NCBI GenBank assembly: GCA_937902925.1 | Contig: CALFNN010000103.1 | Coordinates: forward strand, 62,001 to 126,000 | Length of the DNA: 64,000 bases | Reading direction: 5' to 3' | DNA from: an uncultured Opitutaceae bacterium | GTDB taxonomy: Bacteria; Verrucomicrobiota; Verrucomicrobiia; Opitutales; Opitutaceae | Part shown: positions 59,670-64,000 of the stretch, piece by piece | How the letters are laid out: every line of letters begins with the position of its first letter | Numbering within the stretch: position 1 is the first letter of the stretch | Program-made: the position numbers and the translations under genes | The notes under the pieces: model-generated | Database searches by the model: none | What the model was told of the DNA's origin: nothing | What the model saw: the letters and a program-made list of their open reading frames with translations, nothing else

Positions 59670-62546
59670 TTATTTGGCGCCAGCTTTCTCCCAGTCGGCG
59701 AGCCACGGCTTGGCGAACTCGAGGGTTTCGATCGCGTTGAGCGCCCACTGCACGCTCGCGACGCCGTGCAACTGCCAGCCGACCGGCGCGCCGAGGAAGG
59801 CGGGATCGGTGACGGACTTGAGAACATCCGGACCGGTGACACGCTGCGGCACGGCGAGCGGCGGGAGCTGGCCGTCGGGGCCGATGAGTTTTTCCCAAGC
59901 CATCCGGCCGAGCTCGGCGTCGTGCTTCTTGGCCGCGGCGTAGGCGAGCATGCGCGGGGCGGTCATCTGGCCGCCGTTGGCCTGGCGGCCGATAGCCTCG
60001 CATGTGTTGGTCCAGGCGTTCCAGAACTCGGGGATGTCATACATCGGCTCGATCTCGTTCATGTTCTCGGGGCCGCCGAAGATCACGTCGAAGTAGCGGC
60101 CGGGAAACGCGCCGTTTTCGTCGACGGTTTTGGCCATCGCCTTCATGTCGGATTCCATGCGCGTGCGCCACGTCTGGTCGCCGCCGCGCTCCCACTCGGT
60201 GGTCCAGTTGATCGCGTAGCACAGCCACTCGAGGCCGAAGCGCGTGAACGGCTTGCGGTCGGCGGCCGTGGGGCGCGGCGCGAAGTCCTCGGGGCGCGGT
60301 GCGGGGACGACGCGACCGAACCCGCCGCGGGCGGGGGCGTTGGCGGTCGTGAGCGCGGGGTTGGCCGAAGTGAGCGGGGCGGGGGCGGCGTTTCCACCCC
60401 GGGCGCCGCGCCCTCTGCCACCGCCGCCGGCCGGGACATCCAGGCGCGGCGTGCCGTCGGGGTTCGGGACGTAGTGCGAGGCGTTGAACTGCGAGACGTA
60501 GTCGTAGGTGAGGTCGGCATCGATCTGGTCGTGGAGCAGGTCGCCGAGCCGGCCGTCGCCGCCGGTAAGGAAATAATACTGGCGCTTGAGCCCGGCGTGA
60601 CTTTCGCGCGGCTGCTTGGAGCCGTCACCCCAGTGGTTGACGTTGTGCCGCGAGCCGAGCGGCGCGAACGGGCCGATGTGGTAGTTGTCGACCTCGCTCG
60701 TGTGGCGGGTCATCGCCTCGGCCATCCGGAAAATGTCGGGGCGGCCGGTGCGGAGGAAGGTGAACCAGAGCAGCATGTCGGGCATCAGCTCGGTGTTGGC
60801 CCACGCCCAGCCGCCGACGTCGTAGCGCCACACATGCCGGCCGAAATCGTAGTTGTGCATGATGTCGCCGAAATCCCAGAAGCCATACCACGAGCGCTCG
60901 TCGACCTGGTCGCGGTAGAAATTCACGAACGTCCCGATCTGGTCCTCGACCCAGCGGAGCGCGGGCGTCGAGCGATCGGGCAGGCTCCAGCGGCCGAGCG
61001 CCTGCTGCGCATGATAATACTCGGGCGTGCAGACGAGAATCGGCGGCGCGGCGGCGACATGGGACATCGCGACGAGCTGCGCGTCCGACGGAATCGTGCC
61101 GAACGCCCAGAGCGTGAGATCGTGGGTGTTGGCGATGCCGTAGGGCGTGCCCCAGCCGGGCTTCCAGTCCTCGTAGTTGGTGGAGAGGCCGTGCGGAACG
61201 TCGTCGTAACGGCGGAGGTCCATCGCGTCCGCGTCGGGCGACCAGAGCCAGACCTTCAACTCGCCGACGGCGGACGCGCCGCCGGTGATCTCGAACGACG
61301 CGGGCGATTTCTGCCAGAAATCCTTCACGCCGACGGCGAGGCCGCCGGAGACGTCGCCGAGGACGGCGAGCCCGCGGGCGCGCTGGCCGTCGACGACCTT
61401 GAGCCACGAGGAGCCGGGCGTGGCGGTGCGCTTGACGATCGTCCAACTGTTGGGCCCGAGTTGCGTGAGCTTCGCGTCGCTCCAGACGGGGACGCTGAGA
61501 ATCGCGGTGCGCGACTGTGGCGAGAAGTCGGCGAGGTTGGGGACGCGCTGGCCGCCGAGATTCGCGTCGTAGAGATTGCCGATTTCCTGACCGGCCTGCG
61601 AACGGTAGCCGGGGAGCATCCGCACGGGCTGGTTCCACACGCCGTCGCCATCGCCGACGAAGCGGATGTGGCGGTTGTGCAGTTCCTCCTTGAACGGCAC
61701 GTCGAACGCGAGGCCGAGGCCCTTGATGAAGTCCTTGTCGGCGTCGCCGTCGTAGATGAACGTGTGCGTCAGCCGGATGGCGCCGCTGCCGGCGAAGAAA
61801 TAGAGGCGGACGGTGAACGGCAGCCAGGCGCGCTCGCCGGTGAGCGAGTGGTGGCGGCCGGTGACCTTGACGACGGCGCGGAGCGGGCCGGATTGCTCGA
61901 GGGTGGCGGCTTCGATGCGGCTGGTGAATTCCTCCTCGCGGAGAACGCGTTCCGTGGCGTAGCGCGAGCGGTCCTCGAGTTCGGCGATGAGGTGGCCGTT
62001 TTGGGCGACGGTGCGATTGCCGACGATGAGCGACGAGATGACCGCGTCGCCGTGTTTTGCGATGCGGGCACGGACGGCGCCAGTGTCGATGGTGAACGCA
62101 TCGGCGTCGTCGGAGTATTTGATTTCGGTCGCGGCGGCGCTGCGTTCGTCCTCAGCGCCGGGAAGCGGCGTGAGGGTGAGCGGACCCTGGAGGGGTGCCG
62201 GCCGGAGACCGGCGCCAATTGCGCCGCTGTCAGCAGCTGAACCCGACGTGACGATGGCGTGGCCGGTCCATTTGATCGAGCCGTCCGGCCAGTAGGCGAG
62301 AGGCCACGTCTGCAGATCGACGCGAGTGCCGTTGGCGGCGGTGAGGCGCATCTTGGTGCCCGGCTTCACGGCGCCCTTTGGCCACGGCACACCCCAGCTC
62401 ACGCCGTCGGGCGCGGCCGGCGCGGCGTCGTCGAGCCAGTGAAGCGTCACGCTCTGAGCAGGCGACGTGGCGGGCGGTTCGGCGGCGAGGGCGAAACTGG
62501 CGAAAGCCAAAAGCGCGGCGAGCGGGGAAATGGATTTGAGGCGCAT
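59670..62546 (-). CDS. Exo-rhamnogalacturonan lyase-like protein (PcRGLX/YetA-like), secreted
   Basis: The 958-residue product has a signal peptide (1-21), an N-terminal barrel starting TLHWLDDAAPAAPDGVSWGVPWP and containing LAYWPDGSIKWTGHAIV, a central beta-sandwich and a C-terminal alpha/alpha toroid (about 530-950, FWDFGDIMHNYDFGRHVWRYD). This order is that of the PcRGLX/YetA-like exo-rhamnogalacturonan lyases (PL26). The toroid is interrupted at about 702-760 by a Gly/Arg/Ala-rich insert. It would release disaccharides from the rhamnogalacturonan I backbone. It starts ten bases after an exported-protein gene, so the two are cotranscribed. Confidence 0.78.
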   Translation of the reverse strand: MRLKSISPLAALLAFASFALAAEPPATSPAQSVTLHWLDDAAPAAPDGVSWGVPWPKGAVKPGTKMRLTAANGTRVDLQTWPLAYWPDGSIKWTGHAIVTSGSAADSGAIGAGLRPAPLQGPLTLTPLPGAEDERSAAATEIKYSDDADAFTIDTGAVRARIAKHGDAVISSLIVGNRTVAQNGHLIAELEDRSRYATERVLREEEFTSRIEAATLEQSGPLRAVVKVTGRHHSLTGERAWLPFTVRLYFFAGSGAIRLTHTFIYDGDADKDFIKGLGLAFDVPFKEELHNRHIRFVGDGDGVWNQPVRMLPGYRSQAGQEIGNLYDANLGGQRVPNLADFSPQSRTAILSVPVWSDAKLTQLGPNSWTIVKRTATPGSSWLKVVDGQRARGLAVLGDVSGGLAVGVKDFWQKSPASFEITGGASAVGELKVWLWSPDADAMDLRRYDDVPHGLSTNYEDWKPGWGTPYGIANTHDLTLWAFGTIPSDAQLVAMSHVAAAPPILVCTPEYYHAQQALGRWSLPDRSTPALRWVEDQIGTFVNFYRDQVDERSWYGFWDFGDIMHNYDFGRHVWRYDVGGWAWANTELMPDMLLWFTFLRTGRPDIFRMAEAMTRHTSEVDNYHIGPFAPLGSRHNVNHWGDGSKQPRESHAGLKRQYYFLTGGDGRLGDLLHDQIDADLTYDYVSQFNASHYVPNPDGTPRLDVPAGGGGRGRGARGGNAAPAPLTSANPALTTANAPARGGFGRVVPAPRPEDFAPRPTAADRKPFTRFGLEWLCYAINWTTEWERGGDQTWRTRMESDMKAMAKTVDENGAFPGRYFDVIFGGPENMNEIEPMYDIPEFWNAWTNTCEAIGRQANGGQMTAPRMLAYAAAKKHDAELGRMAWEKLIGPDGQLPPLAVPQRVTGPDVLKSVTDPAFLGAPVGWQLHGVASVQWALNAIETLEFAKPWLADWEKAGAK

Positions 62547-62556
62547 GGGGACGAAG

Positions 62557-63087
62557 TCAGGGGGCTTTTTTCTCGGGCGGGGCGGCGAGGATGGTTACCT
62601 CGAAGTTGGGGGTGTCGGAGGAAATCTGGTCCCAGCCGAGGTCCTTGCCGGCGGGATCGGTGAGATAGATCATGCCGCCGAAACCTTCGCCGAGCTTGGT
62701 GAGGAACGAAGCGTGGAAATGCAGCCGGCCGGGAGCGGGCCGCGGATAGACGAGCGTGAACTCGATGTCCATTTCCTCGGTGAGGCGGACCTCGACCGTG
62801 CGCGGCTTGAGCGGCGTGCGGATCGACGTGATCACGTAGAGGTCGGGCGCGCGGGTCTTCAGGGCGTCATGGTAGTCCTTGAAGTTGTCCTCGGTGGCGT
62901 AGGGCAGATTCGGGCCCTTCCCGAGGAGCATCAGCGCGCACTGCTGAGCCATCGTCACCTCGACCTTGAGACCGTCGGGCAGGAGCGTGCAGTTGGTCCA
63001 GCTCTCCTCGGGGTTGTGCGCGCGGGCCGTGGTGGCGACGACCGCCGCGAGGAAAAACCAACGCAGAATGGAGCGGGGAAGGCGCAT
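62557..63087 (-). CDS. Exported protein of unknown function
   Basis: From the ATG at 63087 the product has 176 residues: a signal peptide (about 1-23, ending TTARAHNP), then a beta-rich body with TNCTLLPDGLKVEVTMAQQCAL and FTLVYPRPAPGRLHFHASFLTKLGEGFGG. The open frame extends to 63234 without a better leader. I do not recognise the family; the pattern suggests a small extracellular beta-sandwich. It is ten bases upstream of the lyase-like gene on the same strand, so it is likely part of the same pectin unit. Confidence 0.65.
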   Translation of the reverse strand: MRLPRSILRWFFLAAVVATTARAHNPEESWTNCTLLPDGLKVEVTMAQQCALMLLGKGPNLPYATEDNFKDYHDALKTRAPDLYVITSIRTPLKPRTVEVRLTEEMDIEFTLVYPRPAPGRLHFHASFLTKLGEGFGGMIYLTDPAGKDLGWDQISSDTPNFEVTILAAPPEKKAP

Positions 63088-63291
63088 CAGCGGCGAGCAG
63101 GCGTGAAAAAATAAAAAGAGGGGCGTCGGACAGGAATCATGGGGATGACCGGTGAATGGAGAGCCTAACGCACCGGCGGTGTTTTGGTGACGGCATGGGG
63201 GGCGGGGGAGACAACCCTGCTCCTCACGCGGCAACCGAGTAAGGGTGAACCTGTCGGACAGTTCGGTGCCGGCTGGGGTGCCGGCGCGCGA

Positions 63292-63990
63292 TCAGCCCTG
63301 GTCGACGAAGCGATAGCCGATGCCGGATTCGGTTTTCAGGAACCGGGGGGCGGTGGCGGACGGCTCGAGTTTCTTGCGGAGGTTGGCCATGTGCACGCGG
63401 AGATAGTGGGTGTCCTCCTCGTGGCCGGGACCCCACACGTCGCGCAGGAGCTGGCGGTGGGTGACGACCTTGCCGCGGTGCTGGAGCAGCAGGCGAAGCA
63501 GGGCGTATTCCTTCACGGTGAGGTGGAGATCGGCGCCGGCGCGCGTGACGGCCCGCTTCGCGAAATCCACCTCGATGTCGCCGAAGCGCGCGATGCTGAC
63601 CTCGCCGGCGGGTTGCTGGCGGCGCAGGAGGACGCGGACGCGCGCAAGCAATTCGCCGCCGCCGAAAGGCTTGGTGAGGTAGTCGTCGGCGCCGGCGTCG
63701 AGCGCGGCGATCTTGTCGGACTCGCCGCCGCGCACGGAGAGGATGAGCACGGGAATCTGGCTCCACTCGCGGAGGCGGCGGAGCACGTCGAGTCCGCCGA
63801 GGTCGGGCAGGCTGAGGTCGAGGATGATGGCGTCGGGCCGCTGCACGGCGGCCTCGTTAAGGCCGAGCGCGCCGGTCTCGGCCTCGCGCACACGGTAGCC
63901 CGCGGCCTCGAGCGTGAGGCGCAGGAGGCGGCGGATCTGCACCTCGTCGTCGATGACGAGGAGGTCGGGCTGGGCTGGCGCGGCGGTCAT
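63292..63990 (-). CDS. kdpE: KdpE-type response regulator
   Basis: The 232-residue product has a receiver domain with Asp14, Asp15, phospho-site Asp58 (IILDLSLPD), Ser85 and Lys107 (TKPF), followed by an OmpR-type winged helix (about 133-229, LHLTVKEYALLRLLLQHRGKVVTHRQLLRDVWG). The string EWSQIPVLILSVRGGESDKIAALDAGADDY is diagnostic of KdpE, which turns on the potassium uptake operon kdpFABC. The start codon is ten bases inside the right edge. KdpD and the transporter genes would be expected beyond that edge, which cannot be seen. Confidence 0.9.
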   Translation of the reverse strand: MTAAPAQPDLLVIDDEVQIRRLLRLTLEAAGYRVREAETGALGLNEAAVQRPDAIILDLSLPDLGGLDVLRRLREWSQIPVLILSVRGGESDKIAALDAGADDYLTKPFGGGELLARVRVLLRRQQPAGEVSIARFGDIEVDFAKRAVTRAGADLHLTVKEYALLRLLLQHRGKVVTHRQLLRDVWGPGHEEDTHYLRVHMANLRKKLEPSATAPRFLKTESGIGYRFVDQG

Positions 63991-64000
63991 TCGGCCGGGA

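Overview
The window looks like a chromosome segment of a pectin-degrading member of the Verrucomicrobiota, most probably Opitutaceae. This is inferred from the very high GC content, the many secreted pectin and rhamnogalacturonan enzymes without any SusC/SusD pair, sigma factors that carry membrane and sensory extensions, the large fused-type PurL, a Thivi_2564-type small membrane protein and weak Shine-Dalgarno signals. No rRNA, tRNA, CRISPR array, transposase or phage module was seen. Coding density is high and nearly every long antisense ORF is a GC-rich shadow.

Layout. 1-5.8 kb: a truncated unknown gene, a DUF1697 protein, an exported protein followed by an ECF-type sigma factor with a duplicated C-terminal module, and a hybrid histidine kinase whose phospho-acceptor His is replaced by Arg. 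6-14 kb: an SGNH (CE12-like) esterase, a GH106-like rhamnosidase, an orotate phosphoribosyltransferase-like gene, a TPR membrane protein and a CE1-like esterase. 14-17.5 kb: a sigma factor fused to a transmembrane helix, coiled coil and pilin-like domain, followed directly by a sigma-less paralogue of that C-terminal half, then a small protein and ferredoxin FdxA. 17.5-22.6 kb: SGNH esterases, a GH42-like enzyme, an ASCH protein and a small membrane protein. 22.8-30.3 kb: a purine locus, purL diverging from purF-ORF6N-purM. 30.4-35.1 kb: a TPR/mannosyltransferase-like membrane protein, a small monooxygenase-like protein and an orphan chemoreceptor. 35.1-52.5 kb: mostly minus-strand enzymes: thrC, CE1 esterase, CE8 pectinesterase, then GH28, GH106, GH2, GH2 and sialate O-acetylesterase in tandem, and a CBM9-like/PKD protein. 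52.6-64 kb: a decayed RibD-C-type reductase, an LLM monooxygenase, a two-domain SGNH esterase, an HlyD/ABC-2 export operon, an exo-rhamnogalacturonan lyase-like protein and KdpE.

The enzymes together suggest stepwise attack on pectin: de-esterification (CE8, CE12-like, sialate-esterase-like, CE1-like), backbone cleavage (GH28, the PcRGLX/YetA-like lyase, GH106) and side-chain trimming (GH42, GH2). Two of the minus-strand units (GH28 and the PKD protein) share a nearly identical 30-bp upstream element at matching distance from their start codons.

The points most worth a second look are the sigma-membrane-pilin-like fusion with its stand-alone paralogue, glycine/arginine-rich inserts in five secreted enzymes, a palindromic repeat read in frame inside purL, an internally deleted ORF6N gene inside the pur operon, the His-less hybrid kinase and the shared upstream element. 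All functional assignments are from reading the translated sequence; no database search was run.
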